36,114 nucleotides of DNA from Theionarchaea archaeon (GTDB taxonomy: Archaea; Methanobacteriota_B; Thermococci; Methanofastidiosales; SZ-28-30), in the NCBI GenBank assembly GCA_018992565.1, contig JACVGW010000001.1, positions 1-36,114 on the forward strand. The letters are read 5' to 3'. The position numbers and the translations under genes were made by a program. Below, in pieces: positions 9,659 through 18,557 of this stretch (positions are counted from its first letter, which is position 1; each line of letters starts with the position of its first letter). The notes below the pieces were generated by a model. The model searched no databases and was not told where the DNA came from. It worked only from the letters and a program-made list of their open reading frames with translations.

Positions 9659-10972
9659 TCAAATATTGTCTTTCAGAAGCTTCTTCATCAACTCTAACTT
9701 CTTTTCTCTGGCAAATCGCAGTTTATTCTTCTTCTTTAGCTCAACCTGTCGTGTAAGAAGCATCGTATCAGGCTCCAGGTTCTCATCCACCATAACATGA
9801 GATCCCACAATAGAATTAGGACCAATCCTCATGCCCGGCATGATGGAGGCGTTGATACCTGTCTTGCAGTTCTCTCCCATAATACACCCGAACTTGTCCA
9901 TTCCTGTCTCCACAGACTGTGAATTGATTTTCACCTTCACTGGTTGTTCATCAAAGCGGAAGTTGGCAGTGACTGTCCCCGATCCAAAAGAACATCCATC
10001 CAGTATGATAGAATCTCCCACATAATTGGTGTGAAACCAGCAATCAGCTCCAATGTAACAATTCTTTACCTCTGTAGAGAAGCCAACCACTGTTCGTGCT
10101 CCGATATGCGAGTAGTCTCTCACCAGAGAATTGTTGCCAATAATGCATCCAGGCCCCAAATAGGCAGGTCCATGAACAGTGGCATACTCAAAGACTCGGA
10201 CGTCCTCTTCAATTATGACCTTCCCTTTTATGGTGGCTTTTTCAGAAATCTCCGCAGTTTCTGCAACCCAGGGCTGTGCCCGGTCCATAAAGTAGCGCGT
10301 AGCTTCAAAGATGTGCCAGGGATACTTGACAGCAGTCCAGAATCCATCGTACATCACGGGCGAAAACGTGAACCCTTCCTTTATCATGGAAGTGAGTGCC
10401 TTCTCATATACGTCATCATGGGCACTTTCTGTCTTTTCCAGGAATGCAAGCAGCGTATCTGCATCCCTGTGGTAGTGTACAACCAGGTTCACCAGATCAG
10501 AGGGCTCATTCCCCTCTCCAGGTTTTTCCACAATGCCCTTGACTCTGCCCTCATCAAGTATCAAATACCCGCCTGGGAAGTATTTCTGCACTTTGTATCC
10601 CAGGATGCAAGCGTCGCTTTCACTTTCCCGCGCAGCGAACATATTGCGGTATGCAGAAGAATCAAACAGGTCATTGGGGTTGACAACAAGAATTTCATTC
10701 CCTGAGATGACATCTTTTGCAGAAAGGAGAGCATCTGCCATTCCAAGAGGATGTTTTTGCACCACGTAGTCATGGGAGTCTCCAGCAACTTCTTTAATAT
10801 CTGAAATATTCTCAGGGTTAGACACAATGACAATATCATCCACTCCTGATTCCTGAGCCAAGTCAATCTGATGCAGAATGAGTTCTTTGCCCAGGAACTT
10901 GAGCAGACACTTTTCTTTCACAATGGGAAACATCCGTTTCCCTACACCACCTGCAAGGAAGACGAGCTTCAT
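9659..10972 (-). CDS. Bifunctional sugar-1-phosphate nucleotidylyltransferase/acetyltransferase, GlmU-like
   Basis: N-terminal MKLVFLAGGVGKRMFPIVKEKCLLKFLGKELILHQ, ...EKPGEGNEP..., C-terminal left-handed beta-helix hexapeptide repeats (AEISEKATIKGKVIIEEDVRVFEYATVHGPAYLGPGCIIGNNS). Confidence 0.88.
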   Translation of the reverse strand: MKLVFLAGGVGKRMFPIVKEKCLLKFLGKELILHQIDLAQESGVDDIVIVSNPENISDIKEVAGDSHDYVVQKHPLGMADALLSAKDVISGNEILVVNPNDLFDSSAYRNMFAARESESDACILGYKVQKYFPGGYLILDEGRVKGIVEKPGEGNEPSDLVNLVVHYHRDADTLLAFLEKTESAHDDVYEKALTSMIKEGFTFSPVMYDGFWTAVKYPWHIFEATRYFMDRAQPWVAETAEISEKATIKGKVIIEEDVRVFEYATVHGPAYLGPGCIIGNNSLVRDYSHIGARTVVGFSTEVKNCYIGADCWFHTNYVGDSIILDGCSFGSGTVTANFRFDEQPVKVKINSQSVETGMDKFGCIMGENCKTGINASIMPGMRIGPNSIVGSHVMVDENLEPDTMLLTRQVELKKKNKLRFAREKKLELMKKLLKDNI

Positions 10973-12324
10973 GGATCCACCTTCTCGAGAGCTTTTTCTA
11001 CCATTTGGTTTCCTTCATTCAAAAAGGTTTCCATGGCAGATAGAGATTCGGACTCACAGAGCACTCGTATCACAGGTTCTGTTCCGCTGGGCCTGATGAG
11101 GAGCCAGGAATCATCAAATTCGATGCGAATCCCATCCAACATGTTAACATCGGAGGGAGAAAGCTCGGAGAGAGAAGACTGTACCCTTTTCATGACGCGC
11201 TCTTTCTCGTGGTTGGGGCAGCGGACGCTGGATTTGGCGAAATGCATCGTGGGCAGCGAGGCAATGAACTGTCGAATCTGAGAAGGATGATCAATATTAC
11301 TGAGCAAGAAAAGAGCAGCATACAGAGAATCAGGATGCATACCTATCTCAGGCAAGATATAAACACCGACCTGCTCTACTCCGATGCAGGCATTTTTCTC
11401 CTTCAAGAGCTGCGCAACATGGACATCTCCTACCTTTCCCCGTTCAACTGTCCCCCCTGCTTTTCCTGCGGCACAATCCAGAAGTCGCCCTGTCTCCACT
11501 GTGGTGGCCACCACCTTTCTGGAGGATTCCTTCACAACCAAATAGGAAATATAAGCTATCATCTCATTATATCCAAGAAATCCCTGATTATCACAGAATA
11601 CGACCCTGTCAGCATCTCCATCGAAACATACAGCCAGATCTCCCCCTTCATCTCTGAGGTATTGTATGGTTTCCTTCAGGGTGTCTTCCCTGGGCTCTGA
11701 AGGTCGGGTGGGAAACCTCCCATCAGGAATATCATTTACAGGCAGCACAGAGATCCCCATCTTCTCGAATAACTGCGAAGCGATGTGGGAAGCAGCCCCA
11801 TTTCCTGGATCAACTACCACCTTCAGCGAAGTATCTACTGAGATTCTACCTCTGACTGCTTCAAAATAATGAGTATGGGCATTTTCATGTTTTTTCACAT
11901 GCCCCAGACTGCTCCAGGGGACTGTCCTGAATGCTTCATCAAAATAAATCCTTTCAACTAGCTGTTCCTGCTCAACAGAATACCCAATCGTTGAAGGATT
12001 CCAGAGTTTGACCCCATTGAACTCAGGGGGGTTGTGAGAAGCAGTGATCATCATGCCAGAATCCATTTTCAGTTCTCTTGTCAGGTAAGCCAGACAAGGT
12101 GTTGGTAATATCCCCAGATCTACCACATTCACGCCTGTTGAGAGAACTCCAGCAGTCAAGCTGCTCTTGATCATGTCCCTCGACAGCCGGGGATCGCTTG
12201 CTACACACACCTGAGAACCTACAGGGATTGTTGTACCCACAGCTTTCCCAAGATTCAACATACTCTCACTGGTGATCTCTTCATTGATCACTCCCCTCAC
12301 TCCGCTGGTGCCAAATAGCCTCAT
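10969..12324 (-). CDS. glmM: Phosphoglucosamine mutase / phosphohexomutase, GlmM-like
   Basis: MRLFGTSGVRGV, MITASHNPPEFNGVKLW, CFDGDADRVVFCD, GGTVERGKVGDV, RPSGTEPVIRV; ATGA-type overlap with the GlmU-like gene. Confidence 0.92.
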   Translation of the reverse strand: MRLFGTSGVRGVINEEITSESMLNLGKAVGTTIPVGSQVCVASDPRLSRDMIKSSLTAGVLSTGVNVVDLGILPTPCLAYLTRELKMDSGMMITASHNPPEFNGVKLWNPSTIGYSVEQEQLVERIYFDEAFRTVPWSSLGHVKKHENAHTHYFEAVRGRISVDTSLKVVVDPGNGAASHIASQLFEKMGISVLPVNDIPDGRFPTRPSEPREDTLKETIQYLRDEGGDLAVCFDGDADRVVFCDNQGFLGYNEMIAYISYLVVKESSRKVVATTVETGRLLDCAAGKAGGTVERGKVGDVHVAQLLKEKNACIGVEQVGVYILPEIGMHPDSLYAALFLLSNIDHPSQIRQFIASLPTMHFAKSSVRCPNHEKERVMKRVQSSLSELSPSDVNMLDGIRIEFDDSWLLIRPSGTEPVIRVLCESESLSAMETFLNEGNQMVEKALEKVDP

Positions 12325-12332
12325 GATACCAC

Positions 12333-14741
12333 CTAATCTTCTTCTTTTTTCACCACAGTGACAGCACTGACCAGATCATTATTCTCCAGAGTCATGGCGA
12401 TAACACCCTGGGTGGCCCTTCCCATCACTCGCATCCCTTTTGCAGGAATGCGGATGAGTTTTCCCTGCTGGGAGATGATCATGACTCCGTCTTCACTGAT
12501 GACAGCCCTCATGCCGGCAATACTACCGGTTCGTGGGGTAACCTTCATACACACGACACCTTTCCCTCCCCTATGCTGTACTGAATACTCAGAGAATTCC
12601 GTTCTCTTGGCATATCCCTTCTCTGTCACGGTCAGCACGCTGCCTTCCTGCGGTATGGTGACCATTCCCACCACAGCGTCCCCATGCTTCAATGTGATCC
12701 CTCGTACTCCCTGTGTATTCCGCCCCATGGGGCGCACATCTTTTTCATGGAACCTGATTGCCTTTCCTTTCCGGGTGGCAATGAACACCTCCTGCGTTCC
12801 ATCAGTACGAATAACAGTGATCAACTCATCATCCCTGAGCTGGATGGCAATGATCCCACTGGGACGAGGGTTGCCAAATTCGCTGAGAGCAACCTTCTTT
12901 ATCATACCTTCTCTGGTTACCATCAGCAGATATTCATCTTCAGGAAAGTCATCCACGGAAATGGCAGCAGTCACTTTCTCGTCTGAAATCTTCAGCAAGT
13001 TGATCAGTGGTTTTCCTCTGGCTGTACGTGAAGATGTGGGAACCTGGTACGCTTTCAACCAATAGATCTTTCCTCTGTCAGTGAAGAACAAAACATAATC
13101 ATGAGTGGAAGCTATGAACAGGTGGTCCACAAAGTCCTCTTCCTTTGTGTCAATGCCAATGACACCTTTGCCTCCTCGACGCTGCCGGCGATACTCATCG
13201 ATAGCAGTCCTCTTAATGTATCCATCGCGGGTAATGGTGATTACTACATCTTCTTCAGAAATCAGATCCTCCATGGTAAGAACGGCCCTTTCCTCCACAA
13301 GCTCTGATCTCCTCTCATCTCCGTAGTTCTCTTTGAGCTCCAGCAATTCCCCTTTAATAATTTCCAGTATCTCCGCACGACTGGCAAGGATGCTTTCCAG
13401 TCTGTGTATCTCGCTCAGCGTATCTTCAAGATCCCGGCGTAGGTTCTCACGTTCCAGCCCCACCAATCGCTGCAATCGCATATCCAGTATGGCTTTTGCC
13501 TGCTTTTCGCTGAGGTCGAATCGAGATTGAAGTGCTTCTCTGGCTTCCTCCACCTTTTCTGACTGCCGTATGATCGTAATGACTTCATCAATATTGTCCA
13601 GGGCAATAAGCAGCCCCTCCAGGATGTGAGCTTTTTCCCTGGCCTTCTTCAGATCAAATTCAGTTCTCTTTGTGATGACCTGCACTCGATATTCAATATA
13701 GTGGGTCAACATCTCCTTCAGTGAGAGGACTCTTGGTTCTCCTTCCACCAGGGCAAGCATGATGATGCCAAACGTGGTCTGTAGCTGGGTATGTTTGAAC
13801 AATTGGTTCAGGACGATTTCAGGTGCATAATCTCTGTGCACTTCAATGATGATGCGCATTCCCTCACGGTCAGATTCATCCCTCAGATCTGCTATCCCTT
13901 CAATTTTCTTTCCTCTCACCAGAACAGCAATGTCTTCTATGAGTTTTGACTTATTAACCTGGTAGGGGATTTCGGTAATGACTATTCGATTGACCCCATT
14001 CTTCTCAGAAATGTCAGTTCTGGCCCGCAGAGTCAGTTTCCCTTTTCCACTGCGGTACGCTTTCTCAATGCCGTATCTCCCATAGATCAATCCCCCTGTG
14101 GGAAAATCTGGTGCCTTTACTACCTTCATTAACCGAGTTATTGATACATCAGGGTTGTCCACCATCATAATCAACGCATCAACCACTTCACTCAAATTGT
14201 GAGGAGGAATGTTCGTTGCCATTCCTACCGCAATTCCTGAACTTCCATTTACCAGCAAGTTTGGAAGTTTCCCAGGAAGCACAAGAGGTTCTGTAAGGCT
14301 ATCATCAAAATTGGGCACAAACTCCACAGTCTCCTTATCAATATCTGCCAAAAGCTCTTGAGCTATGGGTGCCATCTTGACTTCAGTGTAGCGCATGGCC
14401 GCAGCAGAATCACCATCTACACTGCCGAAGTTGCCCTGCCCGAAAACAAGAGGATATCGCAGGCTGAAATTCTGGACCATTCGGACTAGTGAATCGTAGA
14501 CAGCCGCCTCTCCATGGGGGTGGTACTTACCCAGGACTTCTCCCACAACGCGTGCAGATTTCCGAGTAGGCTTGTCTGCAGTAAGGCCCATCCGTTCCAT
14601 TGCATACAAAATCCGCCGGTGAACTGGCTTCAGTCCATCCCTGACATCAGGAAGTGCACGACCCACAATAATAGACATAGCATAATCAATGTACGACTCC
14701 TTCATCTCTCGTTCTAAGGTCGTTTCAATAACATTGGGCAT
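12333..14741 (-). CDS. gyrA: DNA gyrase subunit A, bacterial type
   Basis: YIDYAMSIIVGRALPDVRDGLKPVHRRILYAM, ARVVGEVLGKYHPHGEAAVYDSLVRM, AAMRYTE catalytic Tyr, GyrA-box QRRGGKG, C-terminal beta-pinwheel repeats. Confidence 0.97.
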   Translation of the reverse strand: MPNVIETTLEREMKESYIDYAMSIIVGRALPDVRDGLKPVHRRILYAMERMGLTADKPTRKSARVVGEVLGKYHPHGEAAVYDSLVRMVQNFSLRYPLVFGQGNFGSVDGDSAAAMRYTEVKMAPIAQELLADIDKETVEFVPNFDDSLTEPLVLPGKLPNLLVNGSSGIAVGMATNIPPHNLSEVVDALIMMVDNPDVSITRLMKVVKAPDFPTGGLIYGRYGIEKAYRSGKGKLTLRARTDISEKNGVNRIVITEIPYQVNKSKLIEDIAVLVRGKKIEGIADLRDESDREGMRIIIEVHRDYAPEIVLNQLFKHTQLQTTFGIIMLALVEGEPRVLSLKEMLTHYIEYRVQVITKRTEFDLKKAREKAHILEGLLIALDNIDEVITIIRQSEKVEEAREALQSRFDLSEKQAKAILDMRLQRLVGLERENLRRDLEDTLSEIHRLESILASRAEILEIIKGELLELKENYGDERRSELVEERAVLTMEDLISEEDVVITITRDGYIKRTAIDEYRRQRRGGKGVIGIDTKEEDFVDHLFIASTHDYVLFFTDRGKIYWLKAYQVPTSSRTARGKPLINLLKISDEKVTAAISVDDFPEDEYLLMVTREGMIKKVALSEFGNPRPSGIIAIQLRDDELITVIRTDGTQEVFIATRKGKAIRFHEKDVRPMGRNTQGVRGITLKHGDAVVGMVTIPQEGSVLTVTEKGYAKRTEFSEYSVQHRGGKGVVCMKVTPRTGSIAGMRAVISEDGVMIISQQGKLIRIPAKGMRVMGRATQGVIAMTLENNDLVSAVTVVKKEED

Positions 14742-14770
14742 GAAATTTCATGCTTTTGTTACCATTTAAA
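14738..14770 (-). promoter_or_regulatory. gyrA promoter: TATA (CTTTAAATGG, 14765-14770) plus 16-bp perfect palindrome at the start codon
   Basis: TATA centre about 27 nt upstream of the ATG at 14741; GCATGAAATTTCATGC at 14738-14753 is a perfect palindrome overlapping the predicted TSS and start codon. Confidence 0.6.
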
Positions 14771-14928
14771 GCTTTTCAGAATGCAGGCAGAACTTCCACT
14801 GGCAACACAGGTGGCAATACACCACACTCCTCGTTGATAGTAATACACATCCAACAAGGTGAGAACGTCACCTTCAAGATGCACTATAGTCAGATTCTAT
14901 GTAAAAGAGAAGGGGTACACCCCTTCCA

Positions 14929-15174
14929 TCATGGAAATCCTGCACCTATCAATCGATCATCTCTGTCCTTGAGTTTTCGATACTCTTTCCACTGGGATTC
15001 CGTTATGATATAGAGCTCCCTCTTATCATAAGTGGGCTTGATTATCTTTATCAGGCCTTTGTTGACGTACTCCGCCACGATGTATTCCTTTGCTTGTTCC
15101 AGATACTTCACTTCGCCTCTCAAAACGCAGGCGAAGTTGAATAGTTCTGAAAGATATTCTTTCTGGTCTTCCAT
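14929..15174 (-). CDS. Small protein, possible winged-helix-like, unknown function
   Basis: 81-aa ORF with SD GGGGTGAAGTAAG before the ATG and a TATA-like ACATTTATAAGC about 65 nt upstream; composition is protein-like. Confidence 0.55.
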   Translation of the reverse strand: MEDQKEYLSELFNFACVLRGEVKYLEQAKEYIVAEYVNKGLIKIIKPTYDKRELYIITESQWKEYRKLKDRDDRLIGAGFP

Positions 15175-15347
15175 CTTACTTCACCCCATTGTTCCAATGA
15201 AGCGGAATTGGGACATCCTTCATAATTTGTTAATGCTTATAAATGTTGCGTTATATCTCCCAAAAAGCGCACAGTATGTATAAGAAAGGACATCAATCAT
15301 GTCAAGGAGTAGAAAATAGCAGAGGATGAGTAAACAAACATTCAAAT

Positions 15348-16019
15348 CTAGGGCTCCAATTGAGAAGCGAGCAGAGCTCCAATAAATGAATGAGCTTCCT
15401 CAAGTGAGGACACCTGGGGGTCCCACTGGCCATACTCTCCCTCTACAAGCAGGGTAGGAAGTCCCAGAACTTGCGCTCCTTCCAGATCTACCTGAGGTTT
15501 ATCTCCCACCATGAGGACTTCCTCGGGTTGAAGGTTAAGTTTTTCCAGTATGAGGCAGTATGGCTGAGGAAAGGGCTTGCATTGTTCTGTGTCCTCTCCT
15601 GCGATTACTATCAGATCAAAATAGCGGAGCAAAGGAAGAGAACTGATTCTCCTTCTCTTTGAATGGCTTTCGCCATCATAATCAGTGAGCAGTGCCAGCC
15701 GCACACTTGGGCTTAGAGAAGCGAGCAGAGATTCTGCATGCGGCTTTATACAGGTAGTGGAGGTGACTGAGTCCCAGTACAGGTCAGTCAAGCGCTGCTT
15801 CTGCGACAGTTCGAGATCAACACCGAATTCTTCCCACCACCTGTTGCGGTCATAAACGCCCTCGATGTTGAACCTGTAGTGAATTTCTTCCATCCTTCGA
15901 ACAGCTTCTACATATCCAGCACCATATGCCACCAGCTCTTCGCAGACTCTTTTCTTGGCCAATGCAAGATCACAGTCAGTGAGAGTCCCATCCAGATCAA
16001 AAATCACTGCCCTGAGCAT
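15348..16019 (-). CDS. HAD-superfamily hydrolase (phosphatase)
   Basis: MLRAVIFDLDGTLTDCD, LLTDYDGES, ...CKPFPQPY..., EEVLMVGDKPQVDLEGAQVLGL; start trimmed from 16037. Confidence 0.88.
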   Translation of the reverse strand: MLRAVIFDLDGTLTDCDLALAKKRVCEELVAYGAGYVEAVRRMEEIHYRFNIEGVYDRNRWWEEFGVDLELSQKQRLTDLYWDSVTSTTCIKPHAESLLASLSPSVRLALLTDYDGESHSKRRRISSLPLLRYFDLIVIAGEDTEQCKPFPQPYCLILEKLNLQPEEVLMVGDKPQVDLEGAQVLGLPTLLVEGEYGQWDPQVSSLEEAHSFIGALLASQLEP

Positions 16020-16033
16020 ATGTTCACAAAAGG

Positions 16034-16261
16034 TCACGTTCTGTGCATTCTCTTTTCAAGTTTGTCCGTTTCAGATTCTTCTTCTTTCTTCTGCCAGCAG
16101 ATTATACCATTTTTCTCAATACTTTCAATCTTTCCCTCCTCTGCCAGCCTCAATAAATTCTTTCTGACTTCAAATACCTTTGTCCCTGTCTTTTCAGCCA
16201 CTTCCGCCGTAGAAAGCGGAGAATCTGCTTCTTCCAGGATCTGCTCAATTTTCTGATACAT
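16034..16261 (-). CDS. Small winged-helix DNA-binding protein
   Basis: KIEQILEEADSPLSTAEVAEKTGTKVFEVRKNLLRLAEEGKIESIEKNGIICWQ has typical HTH/wing spacing; packed between HAD and UPF0148 genes. Confidence 0.72.
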   Translation of the reverse strand: MYQKIEQILEEADSPLSTAEVAEKTGTKVFEVRKNLLRLAEEGKIESIEKNGIICWQKKEEESETDKLEKRMHRT

Positions 16262-16525
16262 TCAAATCAACTCCTTGATAAGATGAAGGCACCTCAGAAT
16301 GTGTTCAATCTCATTTAAGTCTTTGGTTTCACCCAATCGGTCTAGAAGCTCTGCTCTCTTCAGATGAAGGGCAGCATCTGTTGTGGGCTGAGAGGATCCT
16401 TCCTCTTCTTCAGTGCAATTGGCGCAGATGGTCTTCCCATCCTTTTCAAACAATGGATAACCACACTTCTCGCAATGTCGGGAGGTCATCCTTGCTCCGC
16501 TCAGGAGTAATTGTGAAATATCCAT
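16262..16525 (-). CDS. UPF0148 / SSSCA1 (autoantigen p27)-family zinc-ribbon protein
   Basis: LLSGARMTSRHCEKCGYPLFEKDGKTICANCTEEE; leaderless TATA CTTTTAAATGTG about 25 nt upstream. Confidence 0.82.
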   Translation of the reverse strand: MDISQLLLSGARMTSRHCEKCGYPLFEKDGKTICANCTEEEEGSSQPTTDAALHLKRAELLDRLGETKDLNEIEHILRCLHLIKELI

Positions 16526-16713
16526 ATGTGGTCAGTGGGTAGCACATTTAAAAGACTATCCTAGATGGATGACTCTCCACCATCTTTGAATCAAGAACTC
16601 AAAGAAGAAAAAATAAGCTCGAGTAGGGACTTTTACCCGAACTCTTGCATCTCCAGGACTGGCCTTGGAATGACTAAACAGGATGCTCATCTGATTCTTG
16701 TGGCAGGTGCTGT

Positions 16714-16899
16714 TCACGCTTTTACCGCATGCACTCCCTGCAGCACGTTGGAATTTGCTTCTGCAGAAATCTGACATTTGTCGTCAGCCTGCTTGACATT
16801 CCTAACACTCTGAGCGATTCTCCAGTTCTCTGCCTCTTTCTGGAAGTCCAGCATTCTCTGCTTTCCAATCTCATATGAGATCATCAGGAATCCATTCAT
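16714..16899 (-). CDS. Small 61-aa protein of unknown function
   Basis: Strong SD (CAGGAGGTGTGAAAATATG) and TATA-like TAATATAAAC upstream on the minus strand; helical charged sequence. Confidence 0.55.
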   Translation of the reverse strand: MNGFLMISYEIGKQRMLDFQKEAENWRIAQSVRNVKQADDKCQISAEANSNVLQGVHAVKA

Positions 16900-17131
16900 A
16901 TTTTCACACCTCCTGAGATTTTTATCTCGATGAGTTTATATTACTATGCAATGTTAATAATGACTGGCCATGTTTATGTTTATAAACTTTTCTATTGACA
17001 TATGTAAAAGGCATTTTTATCTCATCCATCAGGATATAACAGGCAAAAAAGACTGAGTTCTAGTGCGGCACAAGTATTATAGTCCTATAATATTAACATT
17101 GAGTGCGCTTATTATCTTTCCAAGCTCATAG

Positions 17132-17177
17132 AAGATGTTCATGTTTATAACATCTTTCGATGCAAACATTTATATAC
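17132..17177 (+). promoter_or_regulatory. Inverted repeat operator candidate plus BRE/TATA
   Basis: AAGATGTT-9 nt-AACATCTT (17132-17156) abuts GCAAACATTTATATAC (TATA 17169-17176), about 25 nt before the ATG at 17198. Confidence 0.6.
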
Positions 17178-17197
17178 TGTTAAGGCGAAGTAGTATC

Positions 17198-17788
17198 ATG
17201 AGAAAGCAGGAAATGGTCAAGGTTGTCAAAGACCCAAAAGTCATTAACTCACTTAGTAACCCCAACTTCCATCGTATTCTCAACATAATGAGACAGGGGG
17301 AACTTAACGTAAAAGAAATTCACAAGCTATTTAATAAGGAGTATGAAGACAAGAAAACCCTGACATCAATATACCGTTACATGGACGCGCTTCTTGAGCA
17401 GGATCTGGTATTTGTTAGCCGGGAAGAGCTGAAACGGGGACACCTGGTGGAGCGATATTATTCCAGGACAGCGAGGTTCTTCCTCTTTGAAGACATCTCC
17501 GATGAAAACCTTATCAATGCAACATCTGATCTCTTCCAGCGAATCCACCATATTGACGACGAAGAAGCCCGAGAACTGAGAAGATTGATACAGGAAAGCG
17601 AAGAAAGCATGAGCAAACAGGCACAGGCGTTCTATGAGGCCAATGGTGACGAAGTGCTGGACTTGGAAAAGGTATTTGGATTCGAGGCAGCCCGTGCTGC
17701 AACCAAGACACTGATGCAATTCACGTTCTTCAGCAAAAACCCTGAAATAATAGAAAAAATCGGCAAAATAGTGAAGAAAAAGCTCTGA
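17198..17788 (+). CDS. ArsR-like winged-helix transcriptional regulator
   Basis: NPNFHRILNIMRQGELNVKEIHKLFNKEYEDKKTLTSIYRYMDALLEQDLVFV...GHLVERYYSRTARFFLF is wHTH-like; start trimmed from 17135 using the TATA position. Confidence 0.75.
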   Translation: MRKQEMVKVVKDPKVINSLSNPNFHRILNIMRQGELNVKEIHKLFNKEYEDKKTLTSIYRYMDALLEQDLVFVSREELKRGHLVERYYSRTARFFLFEDISDENLINATSDLFQRIHHIDDEEARELRRLIQESEESMSKQAQAFYEANGDEVLDLEKVFGFEAARAATKTLMQFTFFSKNPEIIEKIGKIVKKKL

Positions 17789-17826
17789 GTCTTATTGACT
17801 AGAAAGTCATGCTTGGGAAAGATGGG

Positions 17827-18351
17827 TCACTTGTGAGACACAACCCTGGGCTCTTTCCACTCTTCTCGCAGGATGCTGTACATAACTCCATCATGCCATC
17901 TGCCTCTGTTAAATACCGACTTTCTTATTACCCCTTCTTTGGTAAATCCAGCTTTCTCCAGCACTTTCTGGGATGCTGCATTTTCAGGGCTAGCTTCCGC
18001 CTGAACCCTCACTATGTCCTTTGAAAGAAACAAGAAGTCCACCAGTATCTTGACAGCTTCGGTGCAGTAGCCTTTTCCACGTTCTTGAGGAGACACGCAG
18101 TATCCAACAGAAAAATGTGGGCCCTGTGGGGTACACATTATCTGGCCAATCTTGGCTCCATCTTTCTTTTCAATAATGAACCACTTTTCATCAGAGCTCA
18201 ATCCTTCATACCACTTCTCCATGTCACGGAGGGAATTCTGTTCAAGGGGCTCAAACTCGCCGCCAAACTGGAGGTCATTGCTCCATGTTGTGGCCAACGG
18301 TAAGTCCTCTTTTTCCAAGACTCGTAGGTTGACAGTGACACCTTTTAGCAT
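17827..18351 (-). CDS. GNAT-family acetyltransferase (RimJ/RimL-like)
   Basis: VNLRVLEKEDLPLATTWSND...SVGYCVSPQERGKGYCTEAVKILVDFLF...ASPENAASQKVLEKAGFTKEGVIRKSVFNRGRWHDGVMYSIL. Confidence 0.9.
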   Translation of the reverse strand: MLKGVTVNLRVLEKEDLPLATTWSNDLQFGGEFEPLEQNSLRDMEKWYEGLSSDEKWFIIEKKDGAKIGQIMCTPQGPHFSVGYCVSPQERGKGYCTEAVKILVDFLFLSKDIVRVQAEASPENAASQKVLEKAGFTKEGVIRKSVFNRGRWHDGVMYSILREEWKEPRVVSHK

Positions 18352-18557
18352 TCTATCACCGTTTGGCAATCATATTCAATCTAGCTTATAAAATCTTTCA
18401 TGGATCGCTGGTAAGAGGACTCTCCTGATGGGTTGAGACCTTCTCGCCCAGCTGGTCAAGCTACGGAACAGAAAATGATGAAGGATACCTTATAGTCCTG
18501 GGTGATTGAGCAGCACTTGCACGAAAAGAGTTATAATCTATGTCTATATTACAGGTC

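Noticed and set aside
9944-10705. 253-aa plus-strand ORF opposite the GlmU-like gene
   Set aside because: Antisense to a well-supported CDS, no domain motifs.
12358-13065. 235-aa plus-strand ORF inside gyrA
   Set aside because: Fully antisense to a highly conserved gyrA; low-complexity translation with no recognisable domain.
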